Positions 1 to 9,461 of a stretch of DNA of 64,000 bases are shown piece after piece. How positions within the stretch are numbered: the stretch's first letter is position 1; each line of letters opens with the position of its first letter. Source of the stretch: Dickeya fangzhongdai. Lineage in GTDB: Bacteria; Pseudomonadota; Gammaproteobacteria; Enterobacterales; Enterobacteriaceae. A program made the translations under genes and the position numbers. The stretch covers positions 3,286,001-3,350,000 of the forward strand of contig NZ_CP025003.1 of assembly GCF_002812485.1 (NCBI RefSeq). Direction: 5' to 3'. The notes beneath the pieces were generated by a model. It worked only from the letters and a program-made list of their open reading frames with translations, was not told the origin of the DNA and searched no databases.

Positions 1-360
1 GGGCAGGCGGCTGGTGGCCTGTTGCACCTTGTTCTGCACCTGCACCTGCGCGGTATCCGGGTTGGTGCCCTGCGTAAACGTGGCGGTGATGCGCACATCG
101 CCGCTCGAATCGCTGGAGGAAGAAAAATAGAGTAACCCGTCCAACCCGGTGAGCTGCTGCTCAATCACCTGGGTCACGCTGTTTTCCAGCGTGTCGGCGG
201 AAGCGCCGGGGTAACTGGCTTTGATGGCGATGGAGGGCGGCGCCACATTCGGGTACTGCGCCACCGGCAGCGATTCAATCGACAGCGCGCCCGCCAGCAT
301 GATGACAATGGCGATCACCCAGGCAAACACCGGGCGATGAATAAAGAAACGGGAGAACAT
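1..360 (-). CDS. RND efflux pump inner-membrane subunit, N-terminal part
   Basis: The first 120 codons of an AcrB/MexB-type (HAE1) proton-driven drug exporter; the rest lies beyond the window edge. The start is the ATG at 360-358. The product opens with [18 protein letters not shown], the first transmembrane helix typical of the family, and continues into the porter domain with the conserved SLPVAQYP and SYPGA segments. It lies 2 bases downstream of the adaptor gene, so the two are co-transcribed and should form a tripartite pump with an outer-membrane channel not seen here. The family is certain; the substrate cannot be told. Confidence 0.93.
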   Translation of the reverse strand, partial: MFSRFFIHRPVFAWVIAIVIMLAGALSIESLPVAQYPNVAPPSIAIKASYPGASADTLENSVTQVIEQQLTGLDGLLYFSSSSDSSGDVRITATFTQGTNPDTAQVQVQNKVQQATSRLP

Positions 361-362
361 GA

Positions 363-1508
363 TCAGCGGGCCTCCGTCGTGCGCGGCGTCGCCGTATCCG
401 ACCGGGCGCTCTCCTCAACGGCGGTGACTTTATCGCCCGTGCGCACCTTGTCGGTGCCTTCGGTAATCAGCCGGTCACCCGCGTTCAGCCCCTGAGTGAT
501 CAGCCAGCGGCTGCCCATCGCTTCGCCGGTTTCCACCTCACGCCGCTCCACCACCTGCTGGTTGTTGACCACCAGCGCATAGGCATTGCCTTTGGTGTCG
601 CGCAGGATGCCTTGCTGCGGCGCCAGAATGGCGTCAGGCACGCTGGCGGTTTCCACGGTGGCGCGCACAAACATGCCCGGTAACAACATATGCCCGGCGT
701 TAGGGAACTCGGCGCGCAGCGTCACTGAACCGGTGGCTTCATCCACCGCCACTTCCGCCAGTTTCAGCACGCCCGGCTGGCTGTAAGGCTGGCCGTTTTC
801 CAGCGTCAGCGTTACCGCCGCCTGCTGCTGTTTCTGGTGCGCCAGCAGCGCCAGCCGCTGACTGCTGGACTGGGTAAGGTCGACGTAGATCGGGTCCAGT
901 TGGCGAATGGTGGCCAGCGCGGTGCTCTGGCTGGCGGTCACCAGCGCGCCCGGCGTGACCGACGAAATACCGATGCGGCCGGAAATCGGCGCGGTAATGC
1001 GGGTATACGCCAGGTTGATTTGCGCGGTTTTCAGGGCGGCGGTTTTTTCCGCAACGCTGGCGACATCCTGCTCATAGGTGGCCTGCGCGTCGTCCGCGTC
1101 CTGCTGCGACACCCCCTCTTCTTTCAGCAGCCGGGCGTAACGTTCGGCTTTCAGTTTGGCCGAGCGCACGGTGGACTGGGCGTTTTTCAGCGCCGCGGCG
1201 GCCTGATCCGCCGCCGCCTGATAACTGGCCGGGTCAATCTGATACAGCATCTGCCCGGCTTTCACTTCGCTGCCTTCGGTAAATAACCGTTGCTGGATAA
1301 TGCCATCCACCTGCGGGCGAACCTCGGATACCATCGCCGCCGTCACGCGGCCGGTCAGTTCGCTGTGCAGCGTGACGGGTGCGCCATGCAGCGTCTGCAC
1401 GGTCACCGCCACCGGCTGTGATGACGCCGGTGAAACAGCGCTGCGATCGCATCCCGTCAACAGCGCAGCGCACGTAGCCACTGTTACAATAAAGTTGTTA
1501 CTTCGCAT
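363..1508 (-). CDS. RND efflux periplasmic adaptor (membrane fusion protein), lipoprotein
   Basis: A 381-residue AcrA/MexA-like adaptor that bridges the inner-membrane RND transporter to an outer-membrane channel. The N-terminus is a lipoprotein signal with lipobox LLTGC (Cys20); Asp at +2 predicts retention in the inner membrane. A lipoyl/barrel-sandwich half-motif ([20 protein letters not shown]), an alpha-helical hairpin rich in Ala/Gln (about 90-160) and the second lipoyl half ([10 protein letters not shown]) follow in the normal order. I chose the ATG at 1508; a TTG lies one codon upstream, and AGGAC precedes both. The gene reads divergently from the TetR gene and is probably repressed by it through the palindrome 17 bases upstream. 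Confidence 0.95.
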   Translation of the reverse strand: MRSNNFIVTVATCAALLTGCDRSAVSPASSQPVAVTVQTLHGAPVTLHSELTGRVTAAMVSEVRPQVDGIIQQRLFTEGSEVKAGQMLYQIDPASYQAAADQAAAALKNAQSTVRSAKLKAERYARLLKEEGVSQQDADDAQATYEQDVASVAEKTAALKTAQINLAYTRITAPISGRIGISSVTPGALVTASQSTALATIRQLDPIYVDLTQSSSQRLALLAHQKQQQAAVTLTLENGQPYSQPGVLKLAEVAVDEATGSVTLRAEFPNAGHMLLPGMFVRATVETASVPDAILAPQQGILRDTKGNAYALVVNNQQVVERREVETGEAMGSRWLITQGLNAGDRLITEGTDKVRTGDKVTAVEESARSDTATPRTTEAR

Positions 1509-1524
1509 CAAGTCCTGTCCTAGA

Positions 1525-1550
1525 ATTGAGAATGAACGTTCGTTCTCAAT
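1525..1550. promoter_or_regulatory. Palindromic operator, probable TetR binding site
   Basis: A 26-bp near-perfect inverted repeat. The core half-sites are TTGAGAATGAACG (1526-1538) and TTCGTTCTCAA (1539-1549), with one mismatched pair. It sits 17 bases before the adaptor start and about 80 bases before the tetR start, in the only intergenic gap shared by the two divergent units. Symmetry, length and position are typical of TetR-family operators. Binding by the adjacent regulator is inferred. Confidence 0.75.
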
Positions 1551-1630
1551 ATAAAAAATTTGACGTCAGACTTCTTATAAAATTTGCAAGGATAGCGTTA
1601 GCAACGTTATCCAGGCATTGGAGCAATGCT

Positions 1631-2227
1631 ATGCCATCACCCCATCATGAAGACAAGACGCAGGCCCGGCGTGATCAGATCATCGCCGCCGCCCGCCGCT
1701 GCTTTCGCCAGTCCGGCTTTCACGGCGCCAGCATGGCGGAAATCGCCGCGCAGGCGCAGCTTAGCGTCGGGCAGATTTACCGCTATTTCGTCAACAAAGA
1801 CGACATCATTGAGGAGATCGTGCGGCGTATCGTCGATATCCGGCTACAGCGCATGACGCCGGAAAATGAAGACCCCCGGCGTTTTGCGCCGCTGCTGGCC
1901 CGCCGTCAGTTACCGATCGCCGGGGACAGCGATGACGATGACAACCTGCTGATGCTGGAAGTGGCATCGGAAGCCACCCGTAACCCGCGGGTGGCGAGCA
2001 TCATGCAGGAGGCCGACCAGCAAATGTTTACCCGTGCCAGTACGTTGATGAAACACCGCTTTCCGCATTTTTCGGATGAGGAAATCGCCGCGCGTACCGA
2101 ACTGATGGCGGTATTGTGCGAAGGCACGACATTCCGCAGTGTGATTCCGCAGCGCGCCCCGGTCGCGGTGTTGGAACCGCTGTACCAATCCCTGTTTGAC
2201 TCACTGTTTCCTGATAAGACGCCATGA
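1631..2227 (+). CDS. TetR/AcrR-family transcriptional repressor
   Basis: A 198-residue one-domain regulator. The N-terminal helix-turn-helix (about residues 14-60) carries the family pattern RRDQIIAAARRCFRQSGF...ASMAEIAAQAQLSVGQIYRYF, followed by an all-helical ligand-binding part. The open frame extends upstream to 1526, but the ATG at 1631 has GGAG 7 bases before it and begins the conserved region, so the longer version (which would run through the operator) is rejected. Its stop overlaps the next gene's start (ATGA), so the MFS exporter is translationally coupled. It is likely to control itself, the exporter and the divergent RND pump. Confidence 0.93.
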   Translation: MPSPHHEDKTQARRDQIIAAARRCFRQSGFHGASMAEIAAQAQLSVGQIYRYFVNKDDIIEEIVRRIVDIRLQRMTPENEDPRRFAPLLARRQLPIAGDSDDDDNLLMLEVASEATRNPRVASIMQEADQQMFTRASTLMKHRFPHFSDEEIAARTELMAVLCEGTTFRSVIPQRAPVAVLEPLYQSLFDSLFPDKTP

Positions 2228-3441
2228 CTGAAAAATCATCCCGTTCACGACTCGAATACGCCCTGATTCTGGGTACGCTGGCCGCGCTCGGCCCGCTATG
2301 TACCGACCTCTACCTCCCGGCGCTGCCGCAGATGACCGGCGCGCTCGCCACCTCGACGGCCGCCACCCAACTTAGCCTGACCGCCGGCCTGCTCGGGCTG
2401 GGCGCCGGTCAGTTGATCTTCGGCCCGCTGAGCGACAAGCTGGGCCGGCGCCTGCCGTTGTTGCTGTCGCTGGCGATGCTGCTGTTGACTTCGGTCTGGT
2501 GCGCGCTGGTGCAGGATATCGGCCAGTTGATCGTCGCCCGGTTGTTGCAGGGCATCGCCGGCGCGGGCGGCGCGGTGTTGTCCCGGGCCGTCGCGCGGGA
2601 TCTGTATGTCGGTCATGCCCTGACCCGCTTTTTCTCGTTGCTGATGCTGATCAACGGCCTGGCGCCGATCCTCTCGCCGGTACTGGGCGGTCTGCTGCTG
2701 GGCGTGACCGACTGGCGCGGTATTTTTGTGCTGCTGGCGGTGATTGCTTTTCTGTTACTGGCGATGTGTCTGCTGCGGCTAAACGAGACGCTGCCCGCCG
2801 AGCGGCGCATCGCCGGCGGGGTCGGTTCGATGCTGTCGTCGCTGGGAAGCCTGCTGCGGGAGCGAACATTCATGGGATTGTGTCTGGCGCAGGGGCTGTG
2901 CGGCGCCGGCATGTTCGCCTACATCGGCGCCTCGCCGTTCGTGCTGCAGGAAGTGTACGGGCTCAGCCCGCAGGCGTTCAGCCTGTGTTTTGCGGTCAAC
3001 GGCATCGGGCTGATCGCCGCCGGACAGCTGGCCTCCCACTTTAGCCTGCGCTTTGGCGAGCAGCGCGTGCTGCACGCCGGACTGGCTGTCTCGGTCATCT
3101 CGGCGCTGGTGCTGACGGTGGCCGGGTTGCTGCACGCGCCGCTTATCGGCATTCTGATCCCGCTGTTTTTCGCCATCGCCATGATCGGGATTGTCGGCCC
3201 CTGCGCGTCATCGCTGGCGATGCAGAGCCAGGGCAGCAAGGCCGGCAGCGCTTCGGCGCTGATTGGTCTGAGCATGTTCGCGCTCGGCGCGCTGAGCGTG
3301 CCGTTTACCGGGCTGACCGGCAGCACCAGCGCGCTGTCGATGGCGCTGGTGATTCTGGGATGTTACCTGCTGGCGGTCATCGCCTATCTGCTGTTATCCC
3401 TGAAATGCACCGCTCGGGGAGATCAACCGGAAAAGAGATGA
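2224..3441 (+). CDS. MFS drug exporter, Bcr/CflA family (DHA1)
   Basis: A 405-residue 12-helix major facilitator of the Bcr/CflA drug:proton antiporter group. The first helix contains GPLCTDLYLPALP, typical of the family, and motif A GPLSDKLGRR is at about 67-76. Motif C-like LSPVLGGLLL lies in helix 5. Translation starts 4 bases before the tetR stop, implying one transcript with the repressor. This arrangement suggests the regulator senses a compound handled by both this carrier and the RND pump. The actual substrate is unknown; similarity to bicyclomycin or chloramphenicol exporters is at family level only. Confidence 0.93.
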   Translation: MTEKSSRSRLEYALILGTLAALGPLCTDLYLPALPQMTGALATSTAATQLSLTAGLLGLGAGQLIFGPLSDKLGRRLPLLLSLAMLLLTSVWCALVQDIGQLIVARLLQGIAGAGGAVLSRAVARDLYVGHALTRFFSLLMLINGLAPILSPVLGGLLLGVTDWRGIFVLLAVIAFLLLAMCLLRLNETLPAERRIAGGVGSMLSSLGSLLRERTFMGLCLAQGLCGAGMFAYIGASPFVLQEVYGLSPQAFSLCFAVNGIGLIAAGQLASHFSLRFGEQRVLHAGLAVSVISALVLTVAGLLHAPLIGILIPLFFAIAMIGIVGPCASSLAMQSQGSKAGSASALIGLSMFALGALSVPFTGLTGSTSALSMALVILGCYLLAVIAYLLLSLKCTARGDQPEKR

Positions 3442-3503
3442 ACCGGTACGCGGCGATGAGCAGTCAGTCATCGCGCTGAATCACGGAGTTCCCCTGCGCG
3501 CAC

Positions 3504-3535
3504 AGCCCGTGCCGGCAAGATTCACGGCACGGGCT
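3504..3535. terminator. Hairpin between convergent genes
   Basis: An 11-bp perfect stem AGCCCGTGCCG (3504-3514) with CGGCACGGGCT (3525-3535) and a 10-base loop, in the gap between the convergent MFS and hydrolase genes. No long T-run follows on either strand, so its strength as a terminator is uncertain. Confidence 0.5.
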
Positions 3536-3543
3536 TATCCTGA

Positions 3544-4527
3544 TTACAAACGGCCTTCAGTGGGATCATCGCCGCCAGACAAGGCAGGGGCCGGGGTTGG
3601 TTCACCCAGCGTTTGTTTAAACCAACTGACGACTTTGCTGATGATCACCGGCTGGAACCAGTAAATATCGCCATGCCCAGCTCCTTCCAGCAGCACATAT
3701 TCCGCCCGGTTGCCGCCCGCGACCAATGCCTCGTAGAGCTGTTTGCTTTGCAGCGGCGAAACGATATTGTCGGTGCTGCCGTGCATGATCAGAAACGGCG
3801 GTTTTCTTCCGCTGAGCTGGCCCATCGGGCTGGCGTTAAGCGCTTTGACCGGATCGCTGGTAATGCTGGCGCCGGGGAAATCCATAAACGCAGTGCCATT
3901 CACCAGCAGGGCTTCCGGCACCGCGGGCGATTCGTGGACTTTGCGCATATTTTCCGGAAAGCCCTCGCCAATATTTAGCAAACTGGAAATCCCATACAGG
4001 GTGGCGATCGCCTGCACATCGGACGATTTATCCAGAAACTGCCCTTTGTCAAAGTTTCGCTGCCCATTCGTCGCTCCCGCCATTTGCGCGACATAGCCAC
4101 CGGCGGAATCGCCCAGTACGCCGATTCTGGTCGGGTCAATGCCGTATTCCGCCGCGTGCTCACGCAGGTAACGCACCGCTGATTTGGCATCCTCGATCAA
4201 CGCCGGGTATTGGTCGGCAATAACACGGTATTCCGCCGCCGCGACAACAAATCCGGATTCCGCCAGCGCCATGCGCATTTCAATGAATTTCTCATAGAAA
4301 GCCGAACGGAACCCACCACCGGGAAAATAGACAATCGCCGGTTTCAGGGCGGTAGTACGGGGGACGAGCAGGGACATTTCCAACTGATGTACTTGTTGTA
4401 GGCTTTTAATCTGGGAATAAACGATGCCATTAATAGCATCAATTTGTTGACGTACTTTTTTAACACGAATGACCTGTGCGCCCTGAGTGTATCCCGGCAG
4501 GCGATTAACGTTAGTAGCAGTATTCAT
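3544..4527 (-). CDS. Alpha/beta hydrolase, esterase/lipase-like (HSL/BD-FAE type)
   Basis: A 327-residue alpha/beta-hydrolase. The oxyanion-hole segment is FPGGGF (68-73), the nucleophile elbow is GDSAGG (Ser141), and the probable acid and base are Asp253 (HGSTDN) and His285 (GAGHGD), so the catalytic triad is complete. No signal peptide is evident, so it is probably cytoplasmic. The N-terminal 45 residues have no clear family match, and the C-terminal tail after 310 is Pro/Gly-rich. It is convergent to the MFS gene and stands alone, with its own AT-rich upstream region. Substrate unknown; carboxylesterase or acylaminoacyl-type activity are both possible. Confidence 0.85.
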   Translation of the reverse strand: MNTATNVNRLPGYTQGAQVIRVKKVRQQIDAINGIVYSQIKSLQQVHQLEMSLLVPRTTALKPAIVYFPGGGFRSAFYEKFIEMRMALAESGFVVAAAEYRVIADQYPALIEDAKSAVRYLREHAAEYGIDPTRIGVLGDSAGGYVAQMAGATNGQRNFDKGQFLDKSSDVQAIATLYGISSLLNIGEGFPENMRKVHESPAVPEALLVNGTAFMDFPGASITSDPVKALNASPMGQLSGRKPPFLIMHGSTDNIVSPLQSKQLYEALVAGGNRAEYVLLEGAGHGDIYWFQPVIISKVVSWFKQTLGEPTPAPALSGGDDPTEGRL

Positions 4528-4927
4528 AATAAATACAGTCCTTAAAATGATTTAAAAAAACATTTTATAATCGTTTGTCAGACGATTATTCCTGATGAAC
4601 TAACTGGATAATTCCCGTGAGGCTGCGCCACTATAATGGTTCTTCAGGGTATAAAAAAATCGTGCTTGTCTGTTGGCTGGGGAAAAAACGAGCCGGTCAG
4701 TCGGGTGAGGGAAAAACTATTTAAGAATAAATTCGGGGCAATAAAAGAGATTAAAAATAGCTTCACGCCAATTATTCTATTAGTTTTTTTGATAAAAGAA
4801 TAAATTACTGCCGTAAAAAATAATGCAGCATCGACTGGAATAAAAGCAGAAGAGAGAAAGACCAAATCCACAACAACGGCGTTGGCTCCCGTGAGTCAAC
4901 ACCGTTCCAGCAGGCAACTTATTCCGC
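4528..4927. other. AT-rich intergenic stretch
   Basis: The 400 bases between the hydrolase start and the fdhE stop are clearly richer in A/T than the flanking genes. They should hold the hydrolase promoter. A 75-codon hydrophobic open frame (4871-4644, minus, GTG start) has no ribosome binding site and no recognisable family, so I do not call it. No other feature is visible. Confidence 0.6.
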
Positions 4928-5881
4928 TTACTGACTACTGTCCGGGAACAGGAACGGATTGATGCTGCTGCGGGAGAACCCTTCTTCTTCCATTTTCACA
5001 TCCAGCACCAGTGACGCCAGATCGTCCGCCACCGCTTCCACCCGATGATCCTTTTCCTGATACAACAGTTTCAGGTAGGTGCCGCAGTCGTCGCAGCTTT
5101 CCGCCTTGATGGCAGAGTTCTCATCATCCAGTGACCAGTAGTGCAGTTTACCCGCCTGCTCACAGTTACTGCATTTGATACGCACCATATGCCATTCGGT
5201 TTCGCACAGGTTACAGTGCAGGTAGCGCAGGCCGCTGGTGGCGCCAATCTGTATCACGCCGGAGACCGGCATGCTGCCGCACACCGGACAAAACTGGCGA
5301 TGCTCGCCCTGCTCGGCGTGCGCCCGCCCCGGTAACTGGGTCGCCATTTGCGCCCAGTACAGCGACAACGCCGCCCAGACGAACGGCGCCTTATCGTTGT
5401 TTTCCGGCGTGAATTGTTGCGCGATCAGCGCATCCGCCAGCGCGTCCCACTGCTGCGCCGGCATCTTTTCCAGGTTTTCCAGCGTGGTCAGTACCTGGCC
5501 GCTGGCGGTGGCTTTCAGTTCTTCAATCAACGCCTGCAGCAGAGTATGCCAGTGCGGATCGCGCGCAAACGTGGCGGCATCCAGCGGCGGGCGTCCGGCG
5601 CTGTTTTGCACGCTGCTGTTGTGCGCGCTATCGTGCAACAGGCCGGCGAGGTCCTTCTCCAGCGGATGGTCATGCCGCACTTTTTCCTGCGCGTCCACCA
5701 CTTCGGCGGCAAACAGCAGGTAATCCGCCAGCGGGTGATCCTGCGCCAGCTGGCGCAGGCGCTCGGCACGACCGCTGTACAGGCTTTTTAGGTTAGCGAA
5801 CAGCAAGGGAGGAATCGTGCCGATGGTTGAGGTTTTCTCACTGTCGGCCAGTTGCTCCTGCGGCACAATACGAATACTCAT
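4928..5881 (-). CDS. fdhE: Formate dehydrogenase accessory protein FdhE
   Basis: A 317-residue cytoplasmic protein needed to make active respiratory formate dehydrogenases; it is a rubredoxin-like iron protein that acts on the catalytic subunit. Four zinc-ribbon-like pairs mark it: CPVC (198/201), CNLC (223/226), CSNC (237/240) and CDDC (263/266). Length is close to the E. coli protein. In E. coli fdhE directly follows fdoI. Here it has been separated from fdoGHI by an MFS gene and a structured repeat, so it must use its own promoter or read-through. Confidence 0.96.
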   Translation of the reverse strand: MSIRIVPQEQLADSEKTSTIGTIPPLLFANLKSLYSGRAERLRQLAQDHPLADYLLFAAEVVDAQEKVRHDHPLEKDLAGLLHDSAHNSSVQNSAGRPPLDAATFARDPHWHTLLQALIEELKATASGQVLTTLENLEKMPAQQWDALADALIAQQFTPENNDKAPFVWAALSLYWAQMATQLPGRAHAEQGEHRQFCPVCGSMPVSGVIQIGATSGLRYLHCNLCETEWHMVRIKCSNCEQAGKLHYWSLDDENSAIKAESCDDCGTYLKLLYQEKDHRVEAVADDLASLVLDVKMEEEGFSRSSINPFLFPDSSQ

Positions 5882-6263
5882 CAGGTTATGTTTCCTGTTT
5901 ATCCACGTGGCAGGGGCCGTGCGAATACCACGCCGGCCCCCGTTCTGATGCCCTCATGTTAGCAGGTTATTCCTCACAATAAGGAGTGATTTTCCGAGCC
6001 GTGCCTGGGAATGGAAAACATCAGCCAAACTGGATAGACACGACCGGCTATCGACCGCAAAATTGGGTGGCTGTCTTTCGCCGACAGAACTCAGGCTGTG
6101 CCCTTACTATTGGCGCCGCTGGCGCGCCGGCAGGCACGCGGCGGCGATCCGGCGCACAGGTTCGGACACTCGGTGAAAGGGCGTCAGCCACGGATGCGCA
6201 CGGTCAAGGGACACCGCCTGATAGGTATAACGATAACTCCGTCTAATGCTGGAAACGACATAC
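5882..6263. other. GC-rich gap between divergent fdhE and MFS genes
   Basis: About 380 bases holding the two divergent promoters. An open frame on the plus strand (GTG at 5986) has no usable ribosome binding site and no recognisable product. The stretch 6110-6240 is unusually GC-rich and lacks detectable coding logic. It could be a remnant of DNA brought in with the MFS gene, but nothing in it is recognisable. Confidence 0.5.
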
Positions 6264-7568
6264 ATGACCGCAGTTTATTCTCAGACACCCACGCCGGGCG
6301 CTATCGCGTCGGTTTACCGCAAAATCACCTGGCGGCTGATCCCGTTCCTGTGCCTGTGTTATCTCGCCGCTTACCTTGACCGCATCAATATCGGGCTGGC
6401 GAAACTGCAGATGGCGAATCAGCTGGCGCTCAGCGACGTCGCCTTCGGCCTCGGCGCCGGGCTGTTCTTCGTCGGCTATATTCTGTTCGAGGTGCCGAGC
6501 AACCTGATTCTGCAACGCGTCGGCGCCCGAATCTGGATCGCGCGCATCATGATCAGCTGGGGATTGCTGTCCGCCGCGACGATGTTTGTCACCACGCCGG
6601 TTCAATTCTACGTGCTGCGTTTTCTGCTTGGCGCGGCGGAAGCCGGTTTTCTGCCCGGCGTGTTGTACTACCTGACGCGCTGGTTCCCCTCCTGGCGGCG
6701 CAGTCGCATCATTTCGCTGTTCATGATCGGCCTGCCGCTTTCCAGTGTGGTGGGCGGCCCGCTGTCAGGCTGGATTATGTCGCATTTTGATTTGGCCCAC
6801 GGGCTGCGCGGCTGGCAGTGGATGTTTTTGTTGGAGGGGCTGCCGAGCGTACTGCTTGGCGTGCTGACCCTCTGGCTGCTGCCGGACGGCGTTGATCAGG
6901 CGCGCTGGCTGAGCGAGACGGACAAAGCGCAGGTGCGCGCCGATCTGGCAATCGACGCCCGCGAAGCGCCGTATATGAAACACCGCTTTCGCGACGGCTT
7001 CTTCAACCTGAAAGTCTGGATGCTGGGCGGCATCGATTTCTCGATTCTGCTGTGCGCCTATGCCATGGGGTTCTGGTTGCCGACCTTCATTAAAAAAGCC
7101 GGCGTGGCCGATATCGGGCAGATTGGCCTGCTGACGGCAGTCCCCAGCATCGCGGCGCTGGCAGGCATGGTATTGCTCGGCGCCAGCTCCGACCGGCTGC
7201 GCGAACGGCGCTGGCACATCATCGTGCCGTTCTGGCTGGGCGCGGCGGCGATGGTGGCGAGCACCTTCTTCACCCAGAATATCGTAATGACGGTGCTGCT
7301 GTTCTCGGTGGCGCAGGCCACCATTATTGGCACCGTGCCGGTGTTCTTCAGCCTGCCCGCCACCTTCCTCACCGGCACCGCCGCCGCTACCGGCTTTGCG
7401 CTGGCCTGCTCGCTGGCGAATATCGCCGGCCTGGTCAGCAATTCAATCATGGGGTTCGCTATGGAGCTAACCGGCAGCGGCAGCGGCGCACTGTGGTTCT
7501 TCGCCTTCTGTCTGCTGCTCAGTTCGCTGCTGGTGGTGGCGCTGCCGGCAAAACTGGTAAATCGCTGA
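6264..7568 (+). CDS. MFS transporter, anion:cation symporter (ACS) family
   Basis: A 434-residue 12-helix carrier. The start of helix 1 and the following loop, LAAYLDRINIGLAKLQM, is the hallmark of ACS-family symporters for organic anions such as tartrate, phthalate, glucarate or 4-hydroxyphenylacetate. Helix 4 shows GAAEAGFLPGVLYYLTRWFP, another family signature. I prefer the ATG at 6264 (GGAA 9 bases upstream) to the ATG at 6246, which has none. No catabolic enzyme lies next to it, so the substrate is open. Its insertion between fdoI and fdhE and the repeat immediately after its stop suggest a later arrival. Confidence 0.9.
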   Translation: MTAVYSQTPTPGAIASVYRKITWRLIPFLCLCYLAAYLDRINIGLAKLQMANQLALSDVAFGLGAGLFFVGYILFEVPSNLILQRVGARIWIARIMISWGLLSAATMFVTTPVQFYVLRFLLGAAEAGFLPGVLYYLTRWFPSWRRSRIISLFMIGLPLSSVVGGPLSGWIMSHFDLAHGLRGWQWMFLLEGLPSVLLGVLTLWLLPDGVDQARWLSETDKAQVRADLAIDAREAPYMKHRFRDGFFNLKVWMLGGIDFSILLCAYAMGFWLPTFIKKAGVADIGQIGLLTAVPSIAALAGMVLLGASSDRLRERRWHIIVPFWLGAAAMVASTFFTQNIVMTVLLFSVAQATIIGTVPVFFSLPATFLTGTAAATGFALACSLANIAGLVSNSIMGFAMELTGSGSGALWFFAFCLLLSSLLVVALPAKLVNR

Positions 7569-7570
7569 GT

Positions 7571-7883
7571 TGGGCTGTAGGCAAACAGCCGTATTGCTTT
7601 GTGAACGGTTAAGGTTGTCTGATTAGGGAATAGTTTCGTGCGAGATAAACGGTGTCGTTTCTTTGTTATCTCATCGCACGCACGACAAGGAGAGGCGCAA
7701 CGCCGCCTCTCCTTGACCTCTGGCTGGTGGCTAAACTGTGCCGCTGCGCGGTTCCTTCGGCGTTCGCCTTCGCTGTTCGGGCCGCCTGTGACGTGCTCCC
7801 AGCACGGCACAGGCTTTCGCGGCGTCCATGCCGCTCATCCGGCGAAGTCGCCCACCTCAGCACAGTTTTTGACGCTGAAAAAC
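7571..7883. repeat. Structured dispersed repeat, copy A
   Basis: A 313-bp element starting 3 bases after the MFS stop and ending 41 bases from the fdoI stop. A diverged copy is at 18468-18784 in the same orientation. Shared hairpins are: GGCTGT/ACAGCC (7573-7578/7585-7590); CAAGGAGAGGC/GCCTCTCCTTG (7686-7696/7705-7715); GCCTGTG/CACAGGC enclosing CGTGCT/AGCACG (7784-7814); and GTTTTT/AAAAAC (7865-7870/7878-7883). Several pairs differ between copies by compensatory changes. Open frames crossing it on both strands are not conserved as protein. Whether it is a mobile element, an RNA or a terminator-like block is not known. Confidence 0.88.
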
Positions 7884-7924
7884 CTCACCATCAACCACAG
7901 ACTTCACCAGTTTGCGAATTAGGA

Positions 7925-8557
7925 TCAGTGCTTATCCTGCGCTTTGGATTGCAGCTCGCGATACCAGCGCGGATGGTGTTTCTTCGCCCAGGAACTGGAA
8001 ACCCAGCCCTCCACCATCGCGGTGATGGTGCCTTTCACCCACAAGGCGGCGTACACATGCACCATGATGGTCAGGATCAAACCGACCGCGGACACCGAAT
8101 GCACCACCAGCGCCGCCCGGATCACCGGGATGGAGAACGACGGCGCGAAGTACGGCCGCCAGATCACGATCCCGCTCGCCAGCAACAGCAGCAGACTGGT
8201 AATCGCCAGCCAGAACACGCATTTCTGACCGAAGTTATAACGACCGGTATCGCCGACTTCTTCGTTGCGGGCGATTTTGTGGATGTTTTTCGCCCACTCC
8301 AGGTCGCTGCGTTCAATCAGGTTGTGTTTCCAGTAGCGTAAGAACATCAGCAGGAAAGCGACAAACATCACTACCCCGACAAACGGGTGCAGGATGCGCG
8401 CCAGCTGCGGCGTACCCAGCACATTCATCAGCCAGTTGAGCGACGGGAAGAAAAAACCCAGCCCGCTCAGTGCGGCGAACACAAAGCAGAACGCCACAAT
8501 CCAGTGATTAATGCGCTCGGGTGCGCTGTAACGCTGAATCCGATTACTCTTTTTCAT
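7925..8557 (-). CDS. fdoI: Formate dehydrogenase-O cytochrome b556 subunit
   Basis: A 210-residue inner-membrane diheme cytochrome b that takes electrons from FdoH and reduces the quinone. It has four transmembrane helices; haem-ligand histidines are visible in PERINHW, LHPFVG and the late [12 protein letters not shown] segment. The ATG at 8557 gives the family N-terminus ([19 protein letters not shown]) and overlaps the end of fdoH by 14 bases. The frame is open ten codons further up, but that part is not conserved. It is the last gene of the fdoGHI operon here. Confidence 0.96.
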   Translation of the reverse strand: MKKSNRIQRYSAPERINHWIVAFCFVFAALSGLGFFFPSLNWLMNVLGTPQLARILHPFVGVVMFVAFLLMFLRYWKHNLIERSDLEWAKNIHKIARNEEVGDTGRYNFGQKCVFWLAITSLLLLLASGIVIWRPYFAPSFSIPVIRAALVVHSVSAVGLILTIMVHVYAALWVKGTITAMVEGWVSSSWAKKHHPRWYRELQSKAQDKH

Positions 8558-9446
8558 GCTGCTTGCCCTCGTGGTGCGCTTCGTCATCGTCTTCTACCCG
8601 GTTCGGACCGATACCCACGTAGTGGAATACGCTGGCGGCGAAGGTGGCGGCAAAACCGATAGCGGCCAGCGGTTTCCAGATACCTTTCCAGAAGGTCACC
8701 GCCGGGCTGATGCTCGGGTTGGCCGGCAGGCCGTTGTACAACTGCGGCCTGTCGGCGTGATGCAGCACGTACATCACGTGCGTACCGCCGACGCCGGCCG
8801 GGTCGTACAGACCGGCATTGCTGTAACCACGGCTGTTCAGGTCTATTACTCGTTCGGCCGCCAGCACTTTCATCTCTTCCTTGGTGCCGAAATGAATCGC
8901 CCCGGTCGGGCAGGTCTTCACGCAGGACGGTTCCTGACCAACCTCCACACGGTCGACGCACAGGGTGCACTTGTACACCTTGTTGTCGTCCTTGTTCATG
9001 CGCGGCACGTTGAACGGACAACCGGCGATACAGTAGCCGCACCCGATGCAATGCTCCGACTGGAAGTCGACGATGCCGTTGGCGTACTGGATGATCGCCC
9101 CTTCCGACGGGCAGGCCTTAAGGCAGCCCGGATCGGCGCAGTGCATACAGCCATCCTTGCGGATCAGCCATTCCAGCTTGCCGTTCTCCTCGAATTCGGC
9201 GAAACGCATCACCGTCCAGGATTTGGCGCTGAGATCGGTGGGGTTATCGTACACCCCGACGTTGTGTCCGACGTCATCGCGGATGTCGTTCCACTCGGAA
9301 CAGGCCACCTGACAGGCTTTACAGCCGATACAGGTGGTCACGTCGATCAGTTTGGCGACCTGTTCTTTGTGGTTGCGAGCCTGCGGCGGCGGCGTCAGTG
9401 AGTTGGTCGCGGAGCGACGGATGATATCTTGTGATTGCATTGCCAT
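8544..9446 (-). CDS. fdoH: Formate dehydrogenase-O iron-sulfur subunit
   Basis: A 300-residue beta subunit that carries electrons from the molybdenum site of FdoG to the cytochrome. Four ferredoxin-like Cys clusters are visible: [35 protein letters not shown] and [21 protein letters not shown] single C-terminal transmembrane helix (about 255-280, [17 protein letters not shown]) anchors it in the inner membrane with the clusters on the periplasmic side. The gene starts 15 bases after fdoG ends. Confidence 0.97.
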   Translation of the reverse strand: MAMQSQDIIRRSATNSLTPPPQARNHKEQVAKLIDVTTCIGCKACQVACSEWNDIRDDVGHNVGVYDNPTDLSAKSWTVMRFAEFEENGKLEWLIRKDGCMHCADPGCLKACPSEGAIIQYANGIVDFQSEHCIGCGYCIAGCPFNVPRMNKDDNKVYKCTLCVDRVEVGQEPSCVKTCPTGAIHFGTKEEMKVLAAERVIDLNSRGYSNAGLYDPAGVGGTHVMYVLHHADRPQLYNGLPANPSISPAVTFWKGIWKPLAAIGFAATFAASVFHYVGIGPNRVEDDDEAHHEGKQHEKE

Positions 9447-9461
9447 AGTGTTTCTCCGCGA

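Noticed and set aside
1526..1630. Extended N-terminus for the TetR regulator starting at 1526.
   Set aside because: It would translate the operator palindrome and a non-conserved segment; the ATG at 1631 has the ribosome binding site.
4644..4871. Hydrophobic 75-codon frame upstream of fdhE, minus strand.
   Set aside because: GTG start without a ribosome binding site in AT-rich intergenic DNA; hydrophobicity follows from base composition.
5986..6246. Plus-strand frame of 86 codons before the MFS gene.
   Set aside because: The GTG start abuts its only purine-rich signal with no spacing, and the translation has no recognisable features.
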